From assembly GCA_018969165.1 (NCBI GenBank), contig JAGWYX010000111.1:1-8757 (forward strand): DNA of 8,757 nt, read 5' to 3'. The notes beneath the pieces are model-generated. The model did not search any database, had not been told where the DNA came from, and saw only the letters and a program-made list of their open reading frames with translations. Origin of the DNA: Verrucomicrobiota bacterium (GTDB taxonomy: Bacteria > Verrucomicrobiota > Verrucomicrobiia > Limisphaerales > JAGWYX01). The position numbers and the translations under genes were made by a program. Shown here one piece after another: positions 1 to 7,114 of this stretch (the stretch's first letter is position 1; every line of letters begins with the position of its first letter).

Positions 1-1950
1 GACCAGGCGGGCCTCTACCTGGGCCGGCGGGCCGGGTTGGGCAGCGTGCGGCTCAGCATCATAGATGTGGACGGCGGTCAGCAACCCATTGCCAACGAGG
101 ATCGAACCCTTTGGATCGTGTTCAACGGTGAAATCTTCAATTACGTCGAGCTGCGCCCGGAGTTGGAGGCGCGCGGCCATCGCTTTCGCACGGGCACCGA
201 TACCGAGGTGGTCCTGCATGCCTTCGAGGAATTCGGCCCGAGGTGCCTGGATCGGTTCAACGGCCAGTTCGCCCTGGCGATCTGGGACACGCGGAAGCAG
301 AGCCTATTCCTGGCACGCGATCGGATGGGCGTCCGGCCCTTGTTTTACACTACCCAGGGGGGCCGCCTGGTCTTTGCCTCGGAGATCAAGGCCATTCTGG
401 CCGACCGCCGACTCTCGGTCGAGATTGATCCGGTCGTCTTAGACCAGGTCTTCACCTTCTGGAGCCCGCTCACCCCGCAAACGATCTTCCGCAATATCGT
501 CGAAGTCCCGCCAGGCCATTACCTGGTAGCTTCGGCCACGGAGATTGCCTTGAGCCGATACTGGGATCTCAATTTTCCCGCTGCGAGTGGCGAACCGGTT
601 CGCCGCCCAAGTCCGGCGACCCTCGAGGCGTACGCGCAGGAACTGGCTGAACGGCTGACGGCGGCCGTGCAAGCCCGTCTGCGGGCCGATGTGCCGGTCG
701 GGGCCTATTTGAGCGGCGGCCTGGACTCCTCGATGATCGCCGCGATCACGCGCCAAGTGATCCCGAACCGGTTGCAGACGTTCTCGATCGCCTTCAACGA
801 CACGCAATATGACGAGCACGCCTACCAGACCCGGATGGCTCAATGCCTGGGAGTCGAGCACCACGTGGCGCACGTCTCGCATGCCGACATCGGCCGCGTT
901 TTCCCGGAAGTGATCTGGCACGTGGAAGTCCCCCTGATGCGCACCGCGCCGGCCCCGATGTTCATCCTGTCCGAGCAAGTCCACGCGCACGGCTTCAAGG
1001 TCGTTCTGACGGGTGAAGGCGCCGACGAATTCTTCGCCGGCTATGACATTTTCAAAGAAGCAAAGGTGCGCCGGTTTTGGGCGCGCCGACCGGAATCCCA
1101 CCTCCGGCCAAAATTATTCGAGCGGCTCTACGCGGACGTGATCGATCCCGCCCGCAGCCCGTCCCGGTTCCTCGTCGGGTTCTTCCGCCAGCATCTCCTG
1201 GAGGTCGGCTCGCCCACCTATTCACATGCCGTGCGGTGGTGGAACAACCGCCGCACCTGTCGCTTCTTTGATCCCCGCGTGGTCGAGGCAGCCGGGGCCC
1301 AGGCCGACGCGGCCGCGCGGCAGTTGCTCCCCTCGCATGTCCACCAGTGGCCGCCTTTGGCCCAGGCCCAGTATCTCGAAGCCAGGATTTTTCTGTCCCA
1401 GTACCTCTTGTCCTCGCAGGGCGATCGCGTCGCCATGGCCCACTCGGTCGAAGGTCGTTTCCCGTTCCTGGATCATCGCCTGGTCGAGTTCTGCAACCGG
1501 CTCCCGGAGCCGCTCAAACTGCGGGGCCTGAAGGACAAATACCTGCTGCGCAAGCTGGCGGAGAAATGGTTGCCACCGACCATTTGCCACCGGCCCAAAC
1601 ATCCGTACCGCGCGCCGATCCGCCGGAGCTTCTTCACCCCGGCCAGCCAGGATTACGTCCGGGAATTGTTGTCCCCTGGTCCCCTGCAGGCGTCGGGCCT
1701 GTTCGATCTCGTGGCGGTCCGCCGGTTGGTTCAAAAAGCGGAAAGCGACCGTCCGCTGGGCGAGACCGATGACATGGCCCTGGCCGGCATCATCTCAACC
1801 CAACTCCTTCACCACCGATTCATCGACCGGTTCGTGGCGCAACCGTTGCCGGCTGGGCCGCGCCTCAAAGTCTGCCTTGACCGCGACACCGCGCGCAGCC
1901 ACCGCGTCGCCGAAAACCAGGCGACCACGCCGGACCTGATCGCTCCCTGA
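1..1950 (+). CDS. Asparagine synthase (glutamine-hydrolysing) family amidotransferase, 5' partial
   Basis: The frame is open from base 1, so the gene starts upstream; a TTG at 37 is internal and not a real start. The visible 649 residues lack about 45 N-terminal residues, including the catalytic Cys2 of the class II glutaminase. What remains of that domain is clear: FNGEIFNY (about residues 41-48), GQFALAIWD (88-96) and ARDRMGVRPLFY (105-116). The synthetase domain follows, with the pyrophosphate loop SGGLDSS (238-244, bases 712-732), GEGADEFFAGY (338-348) and, later, a GRFPFLDHRLVE stretch. The family uses glutamine-derived ammonia to amidate a carboxylate activated as an acyl-AMP. Such proteins in polysaccharide loci are often not true asparagine synthases, and the substrate here is unknown. 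The C-terminal 40 or so residues look like a variable tail. The next gene starts 35 bases downstream, so co-transcription is likely. Family assignment is firm; substrate is not. Confidence 0.95.
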   Translation, partial: DQAGLYLGRRAGLGSVRLSIIDVDGGQQPIANEDRTLWIVFNGEIFNYVELRPELEARGHRFRTGTDTEVVLHAFEEFGPRCLDRFNGQFALAIWDTRKQSLFLARDRMGVRPLFYTTQGGRLVFASEIKAILADRRLSVEIDPVVLDQVFTFWSPLTPQTIFRNIVEVPPGHYLVASATEIALSRYWDLNFPAASGEPVRRPSPATLEAYAQELAERLTAAVQARLRADVPVGAYLSGGLDSSMIAAITRQVIPNRLQTFSIAFNDTQYDEHAYQTRMAQCLGVEHHVAHVSHADIGRVFPEVIWHVEVPLMRTAPAPMFILSEQVHAHGFKVVLTGEGADEFFAGYDIFKEAKVRRFWARRPESHLRPKLFERLYADVIDPARSPSRFLVGFFRQHLLEVGSPTYSHAVRWWNNRRTCRFFDPRVVEAAGAQADAAARQLLPSHVHQWPPLAQAQYLEARIFLSQYLLSSQGDRVAMAHSVEGRFPFLDHRLVEFCNRLPEPLKLRGLKDKYLLRKLAEKWLPPTICHRPKHPYRAPIRRSFFTPASQDYVRELLSPGPLQASGLFDLVAVRRLVQKAESDRPLGETDDMALAGIISTQLLHHRFIDRFVAQPLPAGPRLKVCLDRDTARSHRVAENQATTPDLIAP

Positions 1951-1973
1951 TCCTCCCGACCAACCCCCAACCC

Positions 1974-1977
1974 AGGA
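1974..1977 (+). promoter_or_regulatory. Ribosome binding site for the NAD synthase-like gene
   Basis: AGGA followed by an A run lies 8 bases before the ATG at 1986. It supports that start and is one of only two recognisable Shine-Dalgarno sequences in the window. Confidence 0.6.
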
Positions 1978-1985
1978 AAACCATT

Positions 1986-3053
1986 ATGGGCTTCTCGAAA
2001 AGCATCCTCCAACTGGACCCCGCCGCTGAGGCGGACCGGCTCGTTCGCTCCCTCAAAGAAGCGGTGCAAGGTCTCTTGCGCCGCCACGGCGCGGTCGTCG
2101 GCATCAGCGGCGGCGTGGACTCGGCGGTGGTCCTGTGCCTGTGCGCCCGGGCCTTCGACGCCTCCAAGATTGTCGCGGTCATGATGCCGGACAAGGACTC
2201 AAACCCGCAAAGCGAGAAACTGGCCCGCGATTTGGCTCGCGAATGCGGGGTCAACCCCGTGCTCGAAAACGTGACGGCGGCCTTGGAGGGATTCGGCTGC
2301 TATCGGCGGCGAGACGAAGCGATCCGCCAGGTGGCGCCCGAGTACGAACCCGGGCGCGGCTTCAAGGCCAAGATCGTTCTGCCCCAGAACCTGCTTCAGG
2401 AAAACACCCTGAACGTCTTCTCGCTGGTGATTGTCGATCCCGATGGACGGGAACGATCCCTGCCGCTGCCGGCCCGGCAATTCCTGCAAATCGTCGCCGC
2501 GTCGAACTTCAAGCAACGCGCGCGGATGGCCACCCTTTATTACCACGCCGAACTCCATAATTTCGCCGTGATCGGAACGGCCAACAAAAACGAGCATGAC
2601 CAGGGATTCTTCGTCAAATACGGAGATGCCGGAGTGGACGTCACCCCGCTGGGGCACCTGTACAAAACGCAGGTCTATCAACTCGCCGCTTACCTGGGCG
2701 TGCCCGAGGCCATCCGCAGTCGTCCGCCCACGTCCGATACCTACAGTGCCCCGTGCACGGAACAGGAGTTCTTCTTCCGGCTCCCCTTCGAGACGATGGA
2801 TTTGCTCTGGTACGCCCAGGAGCACGACGTGCCAGCCGCCGAGGTCGCGGCGGTCATGGGATTGCCCGAAGCCCAGGTGCGGCGCGCCTTCGATGATTTC
2901 ACTCGCAAGAGCCGCACGACCGGGTATCTCCGGCTCCCACCCCTGAGACTGAACGGCCGGAACAAGGTCTCGTCTGCCCCATTTCCCGCCTCCACGGCGC
3001 GCGCCGTCGCGCCTGGCGGCCCTTGCCCCAAACCGCAAATCCTCACCTCATGA
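1986..3053 (+). CDS. NAD synthase-like N-type ATP pyrophosphatase (NadE family)
   Basis: A 355-residue protein of the NadE superfamily, which adenylates a carboxylate and displaces AMP with ammonia. Seen: the pyrophosphate loop SGGVDS (41-46), MMPDKDSNPQSEKLARDLA (66-84), the segment FKQRARMATLYYHA (175-188), and IGTANKNEHDQGFFVKYGD with LGHLYKTQV (196-230). These match the canonical synthetase core. Unlike typical NadE, an insert of about 60 residues (roughly 107-170) separates the second strand from the RARM segment. The region after PPTSD also reads DTYSAPCTEQEFFFRLPFETMDLLWYA in place of the usual DL...DE...Y..lD pattern. There is no glutaminase (nitrilase) domain, so it would use free ammonia or take it from a partner; the adjacent amidotransferase is an obvious candidate. 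A Pro/Ala-rich tail (323-355) runs into the next gene. It could be a second NAD synthase, but the context favours a role in modifying a polysaccharide or acyl group. Confidence 0.88.
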   Translation: MGFSKSILQLDPAAEADRLVRSLKEAVQGLLRRHGAVVGISGGVDSAVVLCLCARAFDASKIVAVMMPDKDSNPQSEKLARDLARECGVNPVLENVTAALEGFGCYRRRDEAIRQVAPEYEPGRGFKAKIVLPQNLLQENTLNVFSLVIVDPDGRERSLPLPARQFLQIVAASNFKQRARMATLYYHAELHNFAVIGTANKNEHDQGFFVKYGDAGVDVTPLGHLYKTQVYQLAAYLGVPEAIRSRPPTSDTYSAPCTEQEFFFRLPFETMDLLWYAQEHDVPAAEVAAVMGLPEAQVRRAFDDFTRKSRTTGYLRLPPLRLNGRNKVSSAPFPASTARAVAPGGPCPKPQILTS

Positions 3054-3355
3054 GCATTGAGAATCAAATCCAAGAGTTCATCCTCCACAACCTCTACTTC
3101 GCGGACAACCAGTCGCTGGACTACCACGCCTCGTTTCTCGAAACCGGCATCGTTGATTCGATGGGTGTCATGGAGTTGGTGGCCTTCATCGAATCGGCCT
3201 TCGGCGTCACAACGCTGCCGCAGGAGATCGTCGTGGAACATTTCGATTCCGTGGCGAAGCTGGCCGACTTCGTGCGGCGAAAGCTCTCGCTGGCGAACCC
3301 TGAAGCAGAGGCAAAAGACGTCCCCGCCCCAACGGTGTCATCCGCCCGGCCCTGA
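3050..3355 (+). CDS. Stand-alone acyl carrier protein
   Basis: A 101-residue phosphopantetheine-binding protein. The ATG at 3050 overlaps the preceding TGA as ATGA, which argues for translational coupling. No Shine-Dalgarno is visible upstream, and a TTG further upstream (3023) is a less likely start. The core is four-helix ACP-like, with the attachment site ETGIVDSMGVMEL and Ser37 as the expected 4'-phosphopantetheine acceptor (DSM in place of the more common DSL). The last 20 or so residues are a variable acidic/Pro-rich tail. Carrier proteins of this type hold an activated acyl or aminoacyl group as a thioester. The AMP-forming ligase directly downstream is the probable loading enzyme. No ketosynthase, condensation domain or acyltransferase is visible nearby, so fatty acid or polyketide chain building here is unlikely. 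Confidence 0.92.
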   Translation: MSIENQIQEFILHNLYFADNQSLDYHASFLETGIVDSMGVMELVAFIESAFGVTTLPQEIVVEHFDSVAKLADFVRRKLSLANPEAEAKDVPAPTVSSARP

Positions 3356-3412
3356 GCGCGGAGTTCGCAACACGCGTCCTCGACCGCCCCATTCCCCAGA
3401 CGCCCCTGACCT

Positions 3413-4984
3413 ATGAACGTTGTGGATAGTATCCTGGCGCACGGCGCGGCGTATGCCCCGGCCGTCTTGTACCGCGATGCCGTGCTCACTTACGGCGGGT
3501 TGAAGACCCGCGTGGCCGCGCTCGCGTCCGACTTGCTGGCGCAAGCCCACCTCAAGGGAGATCGCATCGGCCTCTTCAGCGAGAACAATCCCTTCTTTGT
3601 CGCGGCTTATTTGGGCGTCCTCCGCGCCGGCCTGGTGGCCGTTCCCTTCCCGGTCGAGACGACACGGGAGGACTTCGCCCGAATTGCCCTGGCCGCGGGG
3701 CTTAAACGGGTCCTCGTCTCCGCTCGCTTCGAAAGGCAACTGCGGTCCTGGGCCTCGGGTCTCGGCGTGGCGGTCCAATCGGAGGAAGCCGCACAAGCCT
3801 TGCCCGCGAAGGGGTCTGGTCCGTTTCCAGAGATCGATGCAAACCGCGACTTGGCCGCGTTGATGTTCACCTCGGGATCGACCGGCCTGCCCAAGGGGGT
3901 CATGGTCACGCACCGCAACCTGGAGTGCAACACCCGCGACATCGCCGCCTGCCTGGAGCTGACTGCCGAGGACCGGGTCATGGTGGTGCTGCCGTTTCAC
4001 TATTGTTTTGGCCTCTCGTTGCTGCACACCCACCTGCTGCAAGGCGGTTCGCTGGTCCTGAACAATGATTTCCGGCTCTTCCCCGAGGCCGTGCTCCGCG
4101 AACTCCAGGCCAAGGAGTGCACCGGGTTTGCCGGGGTTCCCTCCACTTACCAGATCCTGCTGCGGAAATCGCGTTTCCGCCAAATGCAGTTCCCGCGACT
4201 GCGATGGCTGCAGCAGGCCGGCGGTAAACTCCCCAACGCCTGCATCCAGGAGATTGCCACCGCCTTTCCCCAGGTCCGATTCGTCGTGATGTACGGGCAA
4301 ACGGAGGCCACCGCGCGGCTCAGTTTTCTGCCGCCCACCTGCGTGCTCGAAAAGCTCGGCTCGATCGGCAAGGGCCTTCCCTCGACCAAACTCGAGGTGA
4401 TCCGGCCCGACGGCGCCCCGGTCCTGCCCGGTTCCGAACAAACGGGCGAAATTGTGGCCAGCGGCGACAACATCGCGCTGGGTTACTGGAACGATCCCTT
4501 GGAAACCGCAAAATATTTTGACCACGGCCGGCTGCGCACCGGGGACCTCGCGCGCGTGGACGCCGAGGGGTTCATTTTCATCGTCGAGCGGGAACGGGAA
4601 ATGATCAAGTCGGGCGGCAATCGCGTCAGCGCCAAAGAGGTCGAGGACGTGATTGCCGAATTGCCCGAGGTCGTCGAAGTGGCCGTGGTGGGACTCCCCC
4701 ACGAGTTGCTGGGAGAAACGATCCTCGCCGGGGTCGTGCCCAGCCCCGCCGGGCGGATCACTCCACGGGAAGTAATGGCGCATTGCCACCGCCGCCTGCC
4801 ACCCTTCAAACGACCGGAAGCCGTCGTGTTCCTCGATGCCCTGCCTCACAACAGTTCGGGCAAAATCCTCAAACCCGCCCTCCGCACGCTGCTCTCCCGC
4901 TCGGAACCCGAGACGGCCCCACTCCGCCAGCACTGGCCGGGTGAGTGCCCGGCTCGCGATTCCCTCGCGACCCACCCGGTGTGA
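3413..4984 (+). CDS. AMP-forming acyl/aminoacyl-ACP (or CoA) ligase
   Basis: A 523-residue member of the ANL adenylate-forming superfamily, of usual length. Motifs in order: A3 FTSGSTGLPKG (152-162), the acyl-pocket stretch LPFHYCFGLSLLHTH (193-207), A5 YGQTEAT (294-300), A7 RTGDL (375-379), A8 EREREMIKSGGNRVSAKEVED (392-412) and A10 NSSGK with catalytic Lys484. All catalytic motifs are intact, so it should be active. It would adenylate a carboxylic acid and pass it to a thiol, most plausibly the phosphopantetheine arm of the carrier protein encoded 57 bases upstream. The pocket looks like that of acyl ligases more than that of peptide-synthetase adenylation domains, but the substrate cannot be read from sequence. 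From memory, similar ligase, ACP and amidotransferase sets occur in exosortase-associated exopolysaccharide loci; no exosortase is in this window. The ATG at 3413 is chosen because MNVVDSIL is a typical N terminus; there is no obvious Shine-Dalgarno. Confidence 0.92.
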   Translation: MNVVDSILAHGAAYAPAVLYRDAVLTYGGLKTRVAALASDLLAQAHLKGDRIGLFSENNPFFVAAYLGVLRAGLVAVPFPVETTREDFARIALAAGLKRVLVSARFERQLRSWASGLGVAVQSEEAAQALPAKGSGPFPEIDANRDLAALMFTSGSTGLPKGVMVTHRNLECNTRDIAACLELTAEDRVMVVLPFHYCFGLSLLHTHLLQGGSLVLNNDFRLFPEAVLRELQAKECTGFAGVPSTYQILLRKSRFRQMQFPRLRWLQQAGGKLPNACIQEIATAFPQVRFVVMYGQTEATARLSFLPPTCVLEKLGSIGKGLPSTKLEVIRPDGAPVLPGSEQTGEIVASGDNIALGYWNDPLETAKYFDHGRLRTGDLARVDAEGFIFIVEREREMIKSGGNRVSAKEVEDVIAELPEVVEVAVVGLPHELLGETILAGVVPSPAGRITPREVMAHCHRRLPPFKRPEAVVFLDALPHNSSGKILKPALRTLLSRSEPETAPLRQHWPGECPARDSLATHPV

Positions 4985-5059
4985 TCCGGGCCCAACCGCC
5001 CATCGGATCGTTCCCCGGTAATCTCGCGGCCCCGCATCCACGTGCCGCGCCTGACCGCT

Positions 5060-6163
5060 ATGAAGACTTCGCCGCAAACCCACTCGCCTTCGTCGCCCAT
5101 CCCACCCGAACCGACACTCGCCGCGTCGATCGTGCTGCCCTGCCGCAATGAGGCGGGGCGGATCGAAGCCTGCCTCGAGTCCATCCTCGAACAGGAACCG
5201 CCGGCGGGCGGTTTGGAGGTGGTGGTGGCGGACGGGATGTCCACCGACGGCACGCGGGAGTATTTGCAGCACGTGGCGGCGCGACACCCGCACGTCCGTG
5301 TCCTGGACAATCCCGGTCGGATTGTTTCCACTGGCCTGAACGCCGCTATCCGCGCGGCCCGCGGTGCGGTGCTGGTGCGGATGGACGCCCACACCATCTA
5401 TGCCCCGGATTACGTGCGCCAATGCCTGGCCGTACTGCGGGAAACCGGGGCGGACAATGTCGGCGGGCCGATGCAAACCACGGCCGACACCTTCATGGAA
5501 CAGGCGATCTGCGCCGTGTTCCATTGCCCCTGGGCGGTCGGGGGAGCCCGCTCGCATCGGATCGACTACGAGGGCTATGCCGACACCGTGATCTATGGTT
5601 GCTGGCAGCGGAGGGTGTTTGACCGGATCGGTTTCTTCGACGAAGAGCTGGTCCGTAACCAGGACGACGAGCACAACCTCCGCCTCGTTCGCAGCGGCGG
5701 CAAAATCTACCAGTCCACCCGGATTCGGAGCTGGTACCATGTCCGCGGCTCGCTGCGGACCTTGTTCCGTCAGTACCTGCAATACGGTTACTGGAAGGTC
5801 CTGGTCATCCGCAAACATCGGCTGCCGGCCTCGATTCGACACCTGGTACCCGGCCTCCTGGTGGGAGCCCTGGGTTTGCTGGCCGTGGTGGGTTTGTTCT
5901 GGCCGCCCGCGCTTTGGACCGCCGGCGGCTTGGCGACACTTTACGCCGGCCTGGCGCTCGGGCTCTCGCTGACCATCGCGATTCGCACCCGGCTGACCTT
6001 GTTACCCGTGCTGCCGCTGGTGATTGGATGTTTTCATTTTGGTTACGGCTACGGGTTCCTGCGCGGGATTCTGGATTTCGTGCTGCTGCGCAACGCGCCG
6101 TCGGCGCCGTTTGTGCGCCTGACCCGCGAGCGGCACACCAAGGTCGGCGAAGCCAGCTCCTGA
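5060..6163 (+). CDS. Family 2 glycosyltransferase, ExoA-like, membrane-anchored
   Basis: A 367-residue inverting GT-A glycosyltransferase. The fold starts with ASIVLPCRNEAGRIEACLESIL (22-43). It continues with VVADGMSTDGT (55-65), the donor/metal-binding segment VRMDAHTIYAPDYV (106-119, Asp109 as the DXD-type residue), DNVGGPM (132-138) and the catalytic-base region RNQDDEHNLRL (199-209). About three hydrophobic segments follow (roughly 262-282, 285-308 and 313-340), placing the enzyme at the inner membrane with its catalytic domain in the cytoplasm. This layout and the VGGPM and NQDDE stretches resemble ExoA of succinoglycan synthesis. It probably adds a sugar to a lipid-linked repeat unit. 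An in-frame GTG at 5042 is an alternative start; ATG 5060 is preferred because it already leaves 22 residues before the first strand. Neither has a good ribosome binding site. Donor and acceptor are unknown. Confidence 0.9.
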   Translation: MKTSPQTHSPSSPIPPEPTLAASIVLPCRNEAGRIEACLESILEQEPPAGGLEVVVADGMSTDGTREYLQHVAARHPHVRVLDNPGRIVSTGLNAAIRAARGAVLVRMDAHTIYAPDYVRQCLAVLRETGADNVGGPMQTTADTFMEQAICAVFHCPWAVGGARSHRIDYEGYADTVIYGCWQRRVFDRIGFFDEELVRNQDDEHNLRLVRSGGKIYQSTRIRSWYHVRGSLRTLFRQYLQYGYWKVLVIRKHRLPASIRHLVPGLLVGALGLLAVVGLFWPPALWTAGGLATLYAGLALGLSLTIAIRTRLTLLPVLPLVIGCFHFGYGYGFLRGILDFVLLRNAPSAPFVRLTRERHTKVGEASS

Positions 6164-6216
6164 GCCTCCGGGAAGCCTGGATCGCAGCTAAAACGTCGCG
6201 AGACGCGCCGCAGACC

Positions 6217-6222
6217 GGAGGA
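6217..6222 (+). promoter_or_regulatory. Strong Shine-Dalgarno for the methyltransferase
   Basis: GGAGGA lies 7 bases before the ATG at 6230. It fixes the start and is the best ribosome binding site in the window. Confidence 0.75.
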
Positions 6223-6229
6223 ACCACGA

Positions 6230-6979
6230 ATGGATACCAATGGAACCGAGGATTCCCAGGCGCGGATCGCTACCCCCTTGGAGTCTCGGGCCGAGGTGCG
6301 GCGCCTGCTGCGGGTTTACCAGGACTACGCCCGGCGCGGCTTCGGACAATCCAAATGGTCGCCCGTCAACCGGGGCAATCTGGCCATCCAGCGCGAGCGC
6401 GATCTCCAGACACGCGCGGTGTTGGCCGGAGCCGGCTTTTTGCCGCTCAGTGGCAAGCGAATTCTCGAGGTCGGCTGCGGCGCAGGCGAGCACCTGGCCG
6501 CACTTCAATATCTGGGCGCCGCCCCGTCAGCGCTGGTCGGGATCGACCTGATTCCGGACCGCCTTCGGGCGGCTCGGGCGCGCTTTCCGAACATCGCCTT
6601 TCCGCGAGCCAACGCGGAAGCGCTCCCGTTCGCCGACGGCGCCTTTGACCTGGTGGCGGTCTTGACGGTGTTCACCTCGATCCTGAGCCGGACGATGCGA
6701 GCCAACAGTTGCCGCGAGATCCAGCGGGTCCTCCGCCCCGGCGGCGGCGTCCTTTGGTATGATTTCAGGCTGGATAACCCCTGCAATCGGCAGGTCCGCG
6801 GCATCAACCGCCGCGAAATCCGGCGTTTGTTCCCCGGTTTTACGCTCTCATTACGCACGGTCTCGTTGTTGCCACCGTTGGCCCGACACCTGGGTCGGCT
6901 CACCGAGTTGCTCTACCCCTGGCTGCGCAGGTTGCCGTTCCTGCGCAGCCATTATCTCGGAATCCTGATCAAACCCTGA
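6230..6979 (+). CDS. Class I SAM-dependent methyltransferase
   Basis: A 249-residue soluble Rossmann-fold methyltransferase of the Methyltransf_11 type. Motif I is ILEVGCGAGEHLAAL (78-92), the SAM ribose-binding strand is VGIDLIPDRL (103-112), motif II/III is ANAEALPFADGAFDLV (127-142) and the motif after it is EIQRVLRPGGGVLWYDFR (163-180). The N-terminal 75 residues, with YQDYARRGFGQSKWSPVNRGN, form a cap-like region that is probably involved in substrate binding. It lies 66 bases after the glycosyltransferase, so it most plausibly methylates a sugar hydroxyl, amino or carboxyl group of the glycan or its lipid-linked precursor. The C-terminal third (about 195-249) is Arg/Leu-rich and could sit against the membrane, although no clear transmembrane helix is present. 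The substrate is not predictable from sequence. Confidence 0.88.
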   Translation: MDTNGTEDSQARIATPLESRAEVRRLLRVYQDYARRGFGQSKWSPVNRGNLAIQRERDLQTRAVLAGAGFLPLSGKRILEVGCGAGEHLAALQYLGAAPSALVGIDLIPDRLRAARARFPNIAFPRANAEALPFADGAFDLVAVLTVFTSILSRTMRANSCREIQRVLRPGGGVLWYDFRLDNPCNRQVRGINRREIRRLFPGFTLSLRTVSLLPPLARHLGRLTELLYPWLRRLPFLRSHYLGILIKP

Positions 6980-6985
6980 AGCTCC

Positions 6986-7003
6986 AGCGAGGCGCGCCTC
7001 GCT
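6986..7003 (+). terminator. Perfect 18-bp palindrome after the methyltransferase stop
   Basis: AGCGAGGCGCGCCTCGCT is its own reverse complement and starts 7 bases after the TGA at 6977-6979. As RNA it would fold as a 7-bp GC-rich stem with a CGCG loop. There is no downstream T run, so it is not a classic intrinsic terminator. It could be a processing or attenuation hairpin, or a dimeric protein-binding site in the 135-bp gap before the aminotransferase. Confidence 0.45.
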
Positions 7004-7036
7004 TATGGAATCCGCAAGGAACCGGACGCGAGAAAC

Positions 7037-7073
7037 GGCGTGGACGCCAATCCGTGACCGGCTCACCACCGGT
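7037..7073 (+). other. Two small inverted repeats upstream of the aminotransferase
   Basis: GGCG-TGGA-CGCC (7037-7048) and ACCGG-CTCACCA-CCGGT (7057-7073) could each form a short hairpin in the leader of the aminotransferase gene. Such short stems are common by chance at this GC content. Confidence 0.25.
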
Positions 7074-7114
7074 TTCCGAACGCAAGGACTGTCTCTCAAC
7101 CCCTAAGCATCCCT

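Noticed and set aside
37..39. TTG as the start of the asparagine synthase gene
   Set aside because: The frame is open to base 1 and the upstream residues (DQAGLYLGRRAGLGSVRLSIID) continue the glutaminase domain, so the gene is truncated by the window edge.
2199..3038. Antisense open frame (279 codons) opposite the NadE-like gene
   Set aside because: Shadow of a gene with intact motifs; no recognisable protein features.
3338..5842. Very long antisense open frame (834 codons) across the ligase and glycosyltransferase genes
   Set aside because: It lies opposite two well-recognised genes that share one reading frame. High GC at third positions removes stops from this antisense frame, and its translation is rich in Gly, Arg, His and Gln with no family motif.
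5914..6648. + strand open frame of 244 codons bridging the glycosyltransferase and methyltransferase
   Set aside because: It overlaps both genes out of frame and is Arg/Ala/Gly-rich with no motif; both overlapped genes have clear families.
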